The notes beneath the pieces are model-generated. The model saw only the letters and a program-made list of their open reading frames with translations. It was not told the origin of the DNA and did not search any database. From assembly GCA_020634885.1 (NCBI GenBank), contig JACKAW010000006.1, positions 128,501-192,500 on the forward strand: DNA of 64,000 nt, given 5' to 3'. The stretch's first letter is position 1; each line of letters begins with the position of its first letter. Below, in pieces: positions 30,730-38,224 of the stretch. Both the position numbers and the translations under genes were made by a program. This DNA is from Anaerolineales bacterium. Its GTDB lineage: Bacteria; Chloroflexota; Anaerolineae; Anaerolineales; Villigracilaceae.

Positions 30730-32223
30730 GTGAATAAAATTCATCCTGTCCTTGCTTTTGGATTGCCAAAATTGAGAGATATCCTTTTCGTGGGTGTGCT
30801 TTTTGGATTGGTTGTGATGGGTGGACCGAAGATCATTAATGCAGATGGCGACCTTGGGCGGCACATCACCATTGGAAACCATATTCTTGATAGCGGCAGC
30901 ATTCCGGTTAAAGATATTTTTTCGCATACGTTATATGGGGAAAAGCTTGTGCCGCATGAATGGCTGGCAGATGTTGCTTTTGCGCTGGCGCATCGTGTGA
31001 TGGGATTAAGCGGTGACCTGCTTTTGGCGGCGCTGGTGATCGCAATGACGGTCCTGCTGATGTACGAGGAAATGATAAAGCGTGGCGTGATGCGTTTGAA
31101 CGCGTTGGTGGTCACCATGTGGTTGATCTCGATCTCTGCCGTTCACTGGCTTGTGCGTCCGCATATCTTTACTTTTTTATTTGTTGCTTTGTGGACGTAC
31201 AGACTGGAAACCATTTACAAAGGCGAGAGTAAAAATATCGGCTGGTTTGCCCTTGTGATGCTGATGTGGGTGAATACTCATGGGGCTTACATTGCCGGTT
31301 TCGTGATCTGGGGAACATATTTTGCCGACTGGCTTTTGGAGTTTTGGCAAGGCAGGGGAACAAAAGAAATGGGAGCGCGTCTTGGGGCGATCGGTGGAGC
31401 TTCTCTGTTGGCAACTTTTATTAACCCGTCGGGCTGGCATATTTGGGAAACCAGTGTGGGATACCTCGGCAATGATTTTCTGACGCAAGTGACTGTGGAA
31501 TATATGTCGCCCAATTTTCATGATCGCGGAATGTGGCTTTTTATGTTCATGATCGCATTTGGTTTATTTTCACTGGTGCAGGATCGAAGGCTGCAAGTGC
31601 GTGAGGGATTATTGTTTGCCGGTTGGACGATCATGTCGTTGTACAGCATACGGAACTTTCCGCTTTTTGCGGTGGTTAATGCTCCCATTATTGGCGGGCT
31701 TGTGCAATCGTGGTTGGGGAAGGTCTCGTGGTTGGTGAAAAGAAATGCAGGGGTAGATGCAGTTGAATCAAAATTGCGCGGACATCTCTGGGCTATTCTC
31801 GCGTTCGTTTCAATAGGGGCATTGCTGTGGAATCAGGTTCCGTTGGACCTGAACCGGCGGGGCAATATTTATTTGCCAGAGAAGATGCCCGTAGAAGCGG
31901 TGGATTGGTTAACGGCAAACCCGCAGGAAGGCAAAATGTTCAACCACTTTGTGTGGGGGGGGTATCTTCTTTACCGCACATGGCCGAACGAATTGGTGTT
32001 TATTGATGGGCAAACCGATTTTTACGGCGAGCCTCTGACGCGTGAATATTTGACGGTGGTGAATGGTGCGGATGGCTGGCAATCCATACTTGATGAATAC
32101 GAGGTGGAATGGATGTTGTTACGGGGCGATGATCCGCTGGCTGTAAAGTTATCTGCTGTGGAGGATGATGGCTGGCTGCTGATCTATGAAGATGATCTGG
32201 CGGTCATTTTTCGGCGGGATTAA
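30730..32223 (+). CDS. Polytopic membrane protein, possibly GT-C type glycosyltransferase
   Basis: 497 residues from a GTG at 30730, 13 bases after the oxidoreductase gene. About nine to eleven hydrophobic segments. The first extracellular loop carries DGDLGRHITIG and later FSHTLYGEKLVPHEWLADV; this pattern of Asp, His and Glu residues in loop 1 resembles the catalytic loop of GT-C glycosyltransferases that use lipid-linked sugar. A C-terminal periplasmic domain (KMFNHFVWGGYLLY, FIDGQTDFYG) follows. No named family was recognised with certainty; an envelope-glycan role with the neighbouring oxidoreductase is inference. Confidence 0.65.
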   Translation: MNKIHPVLAFGLPKLRDILFVGVLFGLVVMGGPKIINADGDLGRHITIGNHILDSGSIPVKDIFSHTLYGEKLVPHEWLADVAFALAHRVMGLSGDLLLAALVIAMTVLLMYEEMIKRGVMRLNALVVTMWLISISAVHWLVRPHIFTFLFVALWTYRLETIYKGESKNIGWFALVMLMWVNTHGAYIAGFVIWGTYFADWLLEFWQGRGTKEMGARLGAIGGASLLATFINPSGWHIWETSVGYLGNDFLTQVTVEYMSPNFHDRGMWLFMFMIAFGLFSLVQDRRLQVREGLLFAGWTIMSLYSIRNFPLFAVVNAPIIGGLVQSWLGKVSWLVKRNAGVDAVESKLRGHLWAILAFVSIGALLWNQVPLDLNRRGNIYLPEKMPVEAVDWLTANPQEGKMFNHFVWGGYLLYRTWPNELVFIDGQTDFYGEPLTREYLTVVNGADGWQSILDEYEVEWMLLRGDDPLAVKLSAVEDDGWLLIYEDDLAVIFRRD

Positions 32224-32325
32224 CTTGCAGACTGCCCTCCATACTTGGGCGGAATGAGCCGCCGCAAAGACGAAGAATTTCAAGACGCTCTTTTTGAGAA
32301 AAGCCCATAAAACAAACGAGGTTGC

Positions 32326-33861
32326 ATGGAAACGATCTATCTGGATGGACAAAGTTTGACCTTTGCGCAAGTGCAAGCCGTGGCGTATGGAAAGCCGAAC
32401 GCGCCGCGTGTGGAGATCAGCGAGGCGGCGAAGAAATTGGTGACGCGTGCCGCCGATGCGGTGCAGACCTTACTTTCACGCGGCACGATTGCGTATGGAA
32501 TCACGACCGGCTTTGGTGCGTTCAAAGATAAGATCATTCCGCCTGACCAGGTGGAGTTGTTGCAGCGCAATATTTTGGTGAGCCATGCGGTGGGGGTGGG
32601 GAATCCGTTTGACCAGGCGACCACGCGCGCGATCATGTTGATCCGTGCCAACACGCTTTCACGCGGACATTCCGGCATTCGCCTGACAACCTTGCAACTG
32701 CTGGTGGATATGCTCAACGCGGGCGTTCATCCTGTCATCCCTGAGAAGGGTTCGCTTGGCGCGAGCGGTGACCTTGCCCCGCTGGCGCACATGGCGCTGC
32801 CGATCATCGGCGAAGGCAAGGTGGAATATCGGGGTGAAGTGATGAGCGGCGCAGAGGCGTTCAAGCGGACGGGTCTGACGGCGATTAAGTTAGCCGCAAA
32901 AGAAGGCTTGGCATTGACCAACGGCACGACCATCATGACGGCGATGGGTGTTTTGCAAACCTTGCGAGCGGAACGCTACAGCCAAACTGCCGATATTGCG
33001 GGATGCCTGAGCCTCGAAGCCTTAAGTGGAACTGATCTTGCCTTCGATGAGCGGATTCATAATCTGCGACCTTTTCCGCGCCAGATCGAGTGCGCGGCTT
33101 ATTTGCGGAGTTTGTTGAAAGGCAGCGAGTTCACCCGTGAACATTCGTCGTTGAATGTGCAGGATGCGTACACCCTGCGTTGTATTCCACAGGTGCATGG
33201 AGCCGTGCGCGATGCGATTGCGTATGCGCGTTGGGCGTTTGAAATCGAATTGAACGCGGTTACGGATAATCCGCTGATCTTTATTGACGAGAAAGATGAG
33301 ATCACTGTTTTATCTGGCGGCAACTTCCACGGCGAGCCGCTGGCTATTGCGATGGATTACCTCGCTTTTTCGGTGGCGGAGTTGGGCAATATTTCGGAAC
33401 GGCGCGTGATGCGGTTGACCGATGAAAGTTCGAATATCCATACCTTGCCTGCTTTTCTCACCAAAGAAGGCGGCTTGAACTCCGGCTTTATGATTCTGCA
33501 ATACACGGCGGCGGCTCTTGCAACCGAGAACAAAGTTTTTGCCCACCCCGCCAGCGTGGACACGATCCCCACATCCGCTAACGTGGAGGATCATGTCAGT
33601 ATGGGCGCAACAGCCGCGGTCAAGCTGCGAAGCGTGCTCGATAACGTGGAGCGAATCCTCGCCATTGAGTTGATGTCTGCGGCGCAGGGAGTCGATTTCC
33701 GCAAGCAGGTTATCGGCGCGGAGAAACGTTTGGGCGAAGGGACACGCGGCGCGTATGCGCTCATCCGCGAACGTGTGCCATTTATTGAGTCAGATACGGT
33801 GATGTACGAGTATCTGGAGGCGGTGCGTCAACTGGTGGCGGCGGGGGAGATGTTGGTGTAA
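32326..33861 (+). CDS. hutH: Histidine ammonia-lyase
   Basis: 511 residues, normal for HutH. It deaminates L-histidine to urocanate. The Ala146-Ser147-Gly148 triad in SLGASGDLAPLAHMAL forms the MIO cofactor autocatalytically. Other landmarks: AYGITTGFGAF near 51-61, SLNVQDAYTLRCIPQVHG near 275, VTDNPLIF near 312 and SANVEDHVSMG near 420. No other hut gene (urocanase, imidazolonepropionase) is nearby. Related MIO enzymes act on Tyr or Phe, and the substrate switch cannot be settled by eye; histidine is favoured by the overall resemblance. A short non-coding gap (102 bases) precedes it. Confidence 0.88.
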   Translation: METIYLDGQSLTFAQVQAVAYGKPNAPRVEISEAAKKLVTRAADAVQTLLSRGTIAYGITTGFGAFKDKIIPPDQVELLQRNILVSHAVGVGNPFDQATTRAIMLIRANTLSRGHSGIRLTTLQLLVDMLNAGVHPVIPEKGSLGASGDLAPLAHMALPIIGEGKVEYRGEVMSGAEAFKRTGLTAIKLAAKEGLALTNGTTIMTAMGVLQTLRAERYSQTADIAGCLSLEALSGTDLAFDERIHNLRPFPRQIECAAYLRSLLKGSEFTREHSSLNVQDAYTLRCIPQVHGAVRDAIAYARWAFEIELNAVTDNPLIFIDEKDEITVLSGGNFHGEPLAIAMDYLAFSVAELGNISERRVMRLTDESSNIHTLPAFLTKEGGLNSGFMILQYTAAALATENKVFAHPASVDTIPTSANVEDHVSMGATAAVKLRSVLDNVERILAIELMSAAQGVDFRKQVIGAEKRLGEGTRGAYALIRERVPFIESDTVMYEYLEAVRQLVAAGEMLV

Positions 33862-33867
33862 GTCAGG

Positions 33868-33873
33868 TATAAT
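33868..33873 (+). promoter_or_regulatory. TATAAT box of the toxin-antitoxin pair
   Basis: Perfect TATAAT, 20 bases before the ATG at 33894 and just after the hutH stop. A GAGGTGA ribosome site lies between (33884-33890). Confidence 0.5.
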
Positions 33874-33893
33874 TGTTATAAATGAGGTGAACT

Positions 33894-34112
33894 ATGGTTG
33901 TCATAAATATTCCCGTAGACAACGAAACCGCCAAAATTTACGAGCAGGCTCCACAGGCGGACAAAAAGAAGATGCAAATTCTCATGAGCCTTTGGCTGCG
34001 CGAGTTTGAAAAGCCGTCAGTGTCTCTCGATGAGTTGATGGACGAAATCAGCCGCAAAGCGCAGTCTCGTGGATTGACCTCCGATATTCTGGATTCTATT
34101 CTCAATGGCTAA
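33894..34112 (+). CDS. Antitoxin-like small protein
   Basis: 72 residues, starting MVVINIPVDNETAKIYEQAP with a helical, charged remainder. It overlaps the PIN-domain toxin gene by 8 bases, the usual order of antitoxin before toxin. No DNA-binding motif is obvious beyond a short N-terminal strand that could form a ribbon-helix-helix. It resembles short, uncharacterised proteins coupled to PIN toxins. Identification rests mainly on context. It should bind and silence the PIN toxin and may autoregulate the pair. Confidence 0.7.
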   Translation: MVVINIPVDNETAKIYEQAPQADKKKMQILMSLWLREFEKPSVSLDELMDEISRKAQSRGLTSDILDSILNG

Positions 34113-34521
34113 TCGGGGGAGATTTGTTCTTGATACAAATGTGATCGTTAGCGCGCTACTGATGAAGAAGTCGGTAGCGCGTGATGCTTTAGATAGAGCA
34201 AGAGCAGAAGGGGAAATTTTGTTGTCATTAACTGTCATTGAAGAACTGCACGACGTTCTCAGCCGCCCAGCCTTTGACCGTTACATCGATGAGGAAGACC
34301 GTCTACGGTTTCTTTCTCTTTTCATCAAAGAGGCAACTTTGGTTGAAATCTCTGAACAAATACAAGAATGTCGTGACCCAAAAGATGACAAATTCCTTGA
34401 ACTCGCTGTAAATGGGAATGCAACACTTATCATTAGCGGCGACAAGGATTTACAGGTCTTAAATCCTTTCCGAAATATTTCCATATTCTCCCCACGAGAA
34501 TTTCTTGATACCGAGTTGTAA
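34105..34521 (+). CDS. PIN-domain toxin (COG1569-like RNase)
   Basis: 138 residues. PIN acidic residues are visible: Asp in VLDTNVIVSAL (near residue 9), Glu in VIEELHDVLSR (near 44), Asp in CRDPKDDKFLELA (near 93-97) and Asp in ISGDKDL (near 112). These form the Mg-dependent RNase site. The long KDDKFLELA and SGDKDLQVL signatures fit the COG1569 branch. The start overlaps the antitoxin gene. It precedes the TIR fusion gene by 9 bases, so all three may be one accessory unit. Confidence 0.85.
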   Translation: MANRGRFVLDTNVIVSALLMKKSVARDALDRARAEGEILLSLTVIEELHDVLSRPAFDRYIDEEDRLRFLSLFIKEATLVEISEQIQECRDPKDDKFLELAVNGNATLIISGDKDLQVLNPFRNISIFSPREFLDTEL

Positions 34522-34530
34522 TTCATCCTT

Positions 34531-35979
34531 ATGACCTCCCGCCCCCTTCGCGTTTTCCTCTGCCACTCGTCCAATGACAAACCTGCCGTGCGTGAGTTGT
34601 ATCAAAAACTCCGCGCCGAATCATGGATTCAACCCTGGCTGGACGAAGAAGAACTCTTCCCCGGCATGGACTGGAACCTAGAGATTGAAAAAGCCATCGA
34701 AGCCACGGACGTGATTCTCGTCTGCCTTTCCAATAACTCCATCACCAAAGAGGGATATGTTCAACGCGAAATTCGCATTGCCTTGGATTATGCCGACTAC
34801 AAACCCGAAGGGACACTGTTTATCATTCCTGTTCGCTTGGAAGAGTGTACACCTCCCAAGCGTTTAGCACGTTGGCAGTATGCGGATTACTTTGAAGGAA
34901 GTCGGGAACGGGGTTTTGAAAGATTGCGTACTAGTTTAGAGAGACGTGCCAATTCACTTGAATTAAATCCACAAAAGGAAATTCAACCATTAGTTGAAAA
35001 AGAAACAAGTGAAATAAAACCGCGAGTTAACAAACAGAAGAAGACGGAAAGTGTTACTCTAAAAGTTGACCCATTATTTGAGGAATGTGTTAAGTTTGCC
35101 CAAGAACGTGGGCAGATATCTGCTGCCATGATAAAAAGCAAGATACGAATTGGATATACACGTGCTTCGCAAATTCTTTTCGCAATGGAAAGAGAACGAA
35201 TAATTGGACCTGCTGAAGGCGAAATGCAGATTCATAAAGTATTGAATTTTGCACCCAAATCTTCTCAAACTTCTTTGCCTTCCCAGAATAAACTAACCCT
35301 CTCCAACGGCATGGAATTTATGCGCGTCCCCGCGGGTGAATTCCTGATGGGTGAGGGAAACGAGCAACATTCAGTAGACATCCCCTACGATTACTGGATG
35401 GCGCATTTCCCTGTAACCAATGCGCAATACAGCCAATTCAAGAAAAAAGATTTTGGCGAAGGCAAGGAGAAACACCCCGTTGTGGGTGTTTCGTGGAATG
35501 ACGCAATTGAGTATTGTCAGTGGTTAAATCAAATTCTGATTTCTGAATTCAAAAACCAGAATTTGATCTTGCGCCTGCCCACCGAAGCGGAATGGGAAAA
35601 AGCTGCACGTGGCACAGATGGACGTGAATACCCGTGGGGAAATCAATTCGATAAAAATAAATGTAATACACATGAAGGCGGAAAAGGCGACACAACGCCC
35701 TTTAGTTTATTTTCCCCACAAGGCGATTCACCTTATGGCTGTGCCGATATGAGCGGTAATGTTTGGGAGTGGACGCATAGTTTGTATAAACCATACCCAT
35801 ATAACATAAATGATGGGCGCGAAAATGAAAAAGGCTCAGGCACCCGTATACTTCGTGGTGGTTCCTTCCTCAGTGTTTCCGACCTCGCGCGTTGTGGTTT
35901 CCGCCTCGGGAACTCTCCAGTCTACGGGGACTGGAGCCTCGGGTTTCGAGTCGTCGTCTCCCCACGTCTCCCATCATAA
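34531..35979 (+). CDS. TIR domain - FtsK-gamma winged helix - FGE/SUMF1-fold fusion
   Basis: 482 residues. Residues 6-120 are a TIR domain: VFLCHSSNDKPAV, WLDEEELFPG and SITKEGYVQREI, where Glu80 sits at the place of the catalytic Glu of TIR NADases. Residues 178-238 (DPLFEECVKFA..., IRIGYTRASQILFAMERERIIGPAEG) match the DNA-binding FtsK gamma domain. Residues 255-482 are a formylglycine-enzyme (C-type lectin-like) fold with RLPTEAEWEKAARG and GNVWEWTHS. The two catalytic Cys of FGE near the end are not conserved, so enzyme activity is unlikely; residues 442-475 look like a DGR-type variable region. A defence or ligand-sensing role is inferred from the parts and from the PIN toxin next door. 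Confidence 0.82.
   Translation: MTSRPLRVFLCHSSNDKPAVRELYQKLRAESWIQPWLDEEELFPGMDWNLEIEKAIEATDVILVCLSNNSITKEGYVQREIRIALDYADYKPEGTLFIIPVRLEECTPPKRLARWQYADYFEGSRERGFERLRTSLERRANSLELNPQKEIQPLVEKETSEIKPRVNKQKKTESVTLKVDPLFEECVKFAQERGQISAAMIKSKIRIGYTRASQILFAMERERIIGPAEGEMQIHKVLNFAPKSSQTSLPSQNKLTLSNGMEFMRVPAGEFLMGEGNEQHSVDIPYDYWMAHFPVTNAQYSQFKKKDFGEGKEKHPVVGVSWNDAIEYCQWLNQILISEFKNQNLILRLPTEAEWEKAARGTDGREYPWGNQFDKNKCNTHEGGKGDTTPFSLFSPQGDSPYGCADMSGNVWEWTHSLYKPYPYNINDGRENEKGSGTRILRGGSFLSVSDLARCGFRLGNSPVYGDWSLGFRVVVSPRLPS
35854..35955 (+). other. Candidate DGR-like variable region
   Basis: It encodes the last turns of the FGE-like domain: RGGS, then variable residues, Cys455, Arg458, Pro463 and GFRVV. 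At the positions that are AAY (Asn) or AGG (Arg) in known template repeats, the codons here are NNY (CTC, AAC, TCT, GTC, TAC, GAC, AGC, CTC) or NGG (GGG, GGG, TGG), the pattern left by adenine-specific mutagenesis. No reverse transcriptase or template repeat is in the window, so this is a hypothesis only. Confidence 0.35.
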
Positions 35980-36085
35980 CTCTGGTCTCTGGAAACTCTG
36001 AATCTCTGGGGCTCTGGGTTCTCTGGCTCTCTATAACGCTAATTTATAAGTGATGTTTGATTGGAAAAACAGGTTCTTCCCCTCT

Positions 36086-36109
36086 GCCCGCGAAGCGGGC
36101 TTTTTTTTT
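36086..36109 (+). terminator. Intrinsic terminator after the accessory island
   Basis: GCCCGC at 36086-36091 pairs with GCGGGC at 36095-36100, then nine T. The region from 35980 to 36085 is CTCTGG-type simple sequence with no gene seen. Confidence 0.75.
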
Positions 36110-36133
36110 AGAAAATTTAATACAGTTGCCCAT

Positions 36134-36156
36134 AGACCTGTTAGGTCTTTTATAAT
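36134..36156 (+). promoter_or_regulatory. Palindrome and TATAAT box upstream of the hydroxyproline genes
   Basis: AGACCT-GTT-AGGTCT at 36134-36148 is a perfect inverted repeat directly in front of TATAAT at 36151-36156. It could be an operator of the catabolic cluster, or another member of the interspersed palindromes common in this genome. Confidence 0.35.
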
Positions 36157-36163
36157 GGACGCC

Positions 36164-36216
36164 ACCTTCCAACTTTCAAACCTTCAACCTGAAACTTGGA
36201 ACCTGACACCTGAAAT
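36164..36216. repeat. CAACCTGAAACTTGGAACCTGA simple repeat
   Basis: Runs of AACCTTCAACCTGAAAC / TTGGAACCTGACACCTGAAA between a promoter-like box and the ATG at 36229. The same motif is embedded in thiN. Confidence 0.55.
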
Positions 36217-36228
36217 CGGAGAACCGAA

Positions 36229-37098
36229 ATGCAACTCAAAGGAATATACGCCCCCATCGTCACCCCCTTCAATGCGGACGAAAGCATCAACTACCCCGTC
36301 CTTGAACAACTGATCGAATACCTGATTCAAAACAAGATCGCAGGGCTTGTCCCTGGCGGCACCACGGGCGAAGTCTACGCCTTCACCGAAGCCGAGCGGC
36401 TGGACATTTTCAAATTTGTCAAAGAAAAGGTCAACGGGCGGGTCACTCTCATTGCAGGCACCAACAGCGGAGCCACCCGCGACGTGATCCGCTACTCGCA
36501 GATTGCCGAGGGCATGGGCTACGACGCGCTCATGGTCGCCGTCCCGCCGTATTCACGTCCCAACCAGCGCGAACTGCTCGCGCATTATGAAACCGTCGCC
36601 AAAGCCGTCAAAATTCCCATCGTGCTCTACAACTTCCCCTGGCGTGCAGGTACCGAAGTCAGCTACGAAGTGATGGACGGTCTCACCAAATACGATCACG
36701 TCATCGGCATCAAAGAAGCCAGCGGCGACATGTCCCGCGTCTACGAGTTCCGTCTGCGCTACGGCGACCGCTATCAAATGATCTGCGGTTCCGACGATCA
36801 GGCGCTCGACTACTTCCTGTGGGGCACGGCATCATGGATCGGCGGCGCCGCCTCCTGCGCTCCAATAGAACATCACAACGTTCTAGAAGCCGCGCTCAAC
36901 AACGACTTCGTCACTGCCCGCAAGCACATGGACAAGCTCCTCCCGCTCCTCCGCAACATGGAAAGCGGCGGCTACACCCAAAAGGTCAAACTCGGCTGCG
37001 AACTGCGCGGCATCCCCGTTGGAAATCCGCGCCAGCCGTTGCTGCCATTGGCAAGCGAAGACCGACAGGAATTTGAGAAAATCTTTAAGAGCATTTGA
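36229..37098 (+). CDS. DapA-family lyase/deaminase, probable pyrroline-4-hydroxy-2-carboxylate deaminase
   Basis: 289 residues, the DapA/NAL barrel. GGTTGE near residue 44, the Tyr of YNFP near 133 and the Schiff-base Lys in GIKEASGD near 162 are all present. Members include dihydrodipicolinate synthase, N-acetylneuraminate lyase and the deaminase that converts pyrroline-4-hydroxy-2-carboxylate to alpha-ketoglutarate semialdehyde. The next two genes encode a hydroxyproline/proline racemase-type epimerase and a D-amino-acid dehydrogenase, so the last function is the best fit. The Arg that DapA uses to bind pyruvate/aspartate semialdehyde could not be placed with confidence. Confidence 0.8.
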   Translation: MQLKGIYAPIVTPFNADESINYPVLEQLIEYLIQNKIAGLVPGGTTGEVYAFTEAERLDIFKFVKEKVNGRVTLIAGTNSGATRDVIRYSQIAEGMGYDALMVAVPPYSRPNQRELLAHYETVAKAVKIPIVLYNFPWRAGTEVSYEVMDGLTKYDHVIGIKEASGDMSRVYEFRLRYGDRYQMICGSDDQALDYFLWGTASWIGGAASCAPIEHHNVLEAALNNDFVTARKHMDKLLPLLRNMESGGYTQKVKLGCELRGIPVGNPRQPLLPLASEDRQEFEKIFKSI

Positions 37099-37172
37099 CC
37101 ACGAAGGACACAAAGAGCACGAAGGAAAACCTTTGACCTCCGACCTTTGACTTTCATCCTTCATCCTTTCTT
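37097..37172. repeat. CACGAAG and CTTCATCC simple repeats between two catabolic genes
   Basis: ACCACGAAGGACACAAAGAG then GCACGAAGG, followed by CTTTGACCTCCGACCTTTGA and CTTTCATCCTTCATCC. The whole gap to the epimerase ATG is repeat-like; no gene or clear promoter is seen in it. Confidence 0.6.
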
Positions 37173-38114
37173 ATGAAACGTATCCCCTTCCTCGACTCCC
37201 ACACTGGCGGCGAACCCACGCGATTAATCACCGCGCTTCCCTTCGACCTCGGAACTGGTTCCGTTGCTGATAAATTATCCACGCTGAAAGCGGACCACGA
37301 CGATCTGCGCCGCACCGTCCTGCTCGAACCCCGTGGCTCGGATGTACTCGTCGGCGCGTACCTCGTCCCGCCCGCCGACCCGACTTGTCAATTCGGAGTC
37401 ATCTACTTCAACAACGTCGGCTACCTCGGCATGTGTGGACACGGCACGATTGGTCTCATTGCATCACTCGCGTATTTAGGAAAAGTCCAACCTGGAGTCA
37501 TCCGCGTGGAAACTCCTGTTGGGGTGGTCGAAGCAACCTTGCACAAGAATGAAGCGGGTGAGTACCCAAACAAAGTCTCCGTGCAAAACATCCCCGCCTA
37601 CCGTCACCTGACTCACATCCCTGTCACAGTGGACGGCAAAACCATCCACGGCGACGTGGCGTGGGGCGGCAACTGGTTTTTCCTCTGCCACGACCACGGA
37701 CTTGAAGTCAATATGCAGAACCTCGAAGCGCTGACCGATTTCTCATGGCGAGTCCGCGAACAATTGATTGCGAATGGCATCACTGGCGCGAACGGCGCAG
37801 AGATTGACCACGTCGAGTTGTTCGCGTCCACACCCGATGCCGACAGTAAAAGTTTTGTCCTCTGCCCCGGCAAAGCCTACGATCGCTCTCCCTGCGGCAC
37901 AGGTACGAGTGCAAAACTTGCTTGTCTCTACGGCGATGGCAAACTGCAAGTCGGTCAAGTATGGAAACAGCAAAGCGTCGTCGGCAGTATCTTCGAGGGG
38001 AGTATCCAACTCAATGGTGACAAGATCATCCCGACCATCACCGGCGAAGCGTGGGTTATGTCCGAAGGGACGATCTTGGTGGATGAACGCGACCCGTTTG
38101 GAAAAGGGATTTAG
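37173..38114 (+). CDS. Proline racemase family: probable 4-hydroxyproline 2-epimerase
   Basis: 313 residues. Both catalytic Cys are present: Cys88 in GMCGHGTIG and Cys241 in RSPCGTGTSA. This Cys/Cys pair separates racemases and epimerases from the Cys/Thr dehydratases. The DSHTGGEPTRLI motif at the N-terminus binds the substrate carboxylate. It epimerises trans-4-hydroxy-L-proline to the cis-D form (or racemises proline). The neighbours, a DapA-family deaminase and an FAD D-amino-acid dehydrogenase, make hydroxyproline the likelier substrate. Only simple-repeat DNA separates it from the deaminase gene. Confidence 0.85.
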   Translation: MKRIPFLDSHTGGEPTRLITALPFDLGTGSVADKLSTLKADHDDLRRTVLLEPRGSDVLVGAYLVPPADPTCQFGVIYFNNVGYLGMCGHGTIGLIASLAYLGKVQPGVIRVETPVGVVEATLHKNEAGEYPNKVSVQNIPAYRHLTHIPVTVDGKTIHGDVAWGGNWFFLCHDHGLEVNMQNLEALTDFSWRVREQLIANGITGANGAEIDHVELFASTPDADSKSFVLCPGKAYDRSPCGTGTSAKLACLYGDGKLQVGQVWKQQSVVGSIFEGSIQLNGDKIIPTITGEAWVMSEGTILVDERDPFGKGI

Positions 38115-38125
38115 TAAAGATATTC

Positions 38126-38207
38126 ACCACAGATAAACACTGATGTACTCAGATTTTTGGATGAACGATTGGAGTAAGGCTCTTCCATCCTATTTATCTG
38201 TGTGGTT
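38126..38207. repeat. CACAGAT-type interspersed palindrome
   Basis: ACCACAGATAAACACTGATG ... TATTTATCTGTGTGGTT. Second copy of the family seen at 21156, 43232 and 58155; the centre differs in sequence. Confidence 0.75.
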
Positions 38208-38224
38208 GAAAAGAGAGAGAAGTT

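Noticed and set aside
35980..36085. Possible template repeat or accessory gene just after the TIR fusion
   Set aside because: The sequence is CTCTGG-type simple DNA and does not match the end of the TIR fusion gene; no reverse transcriptase frame is in the window.
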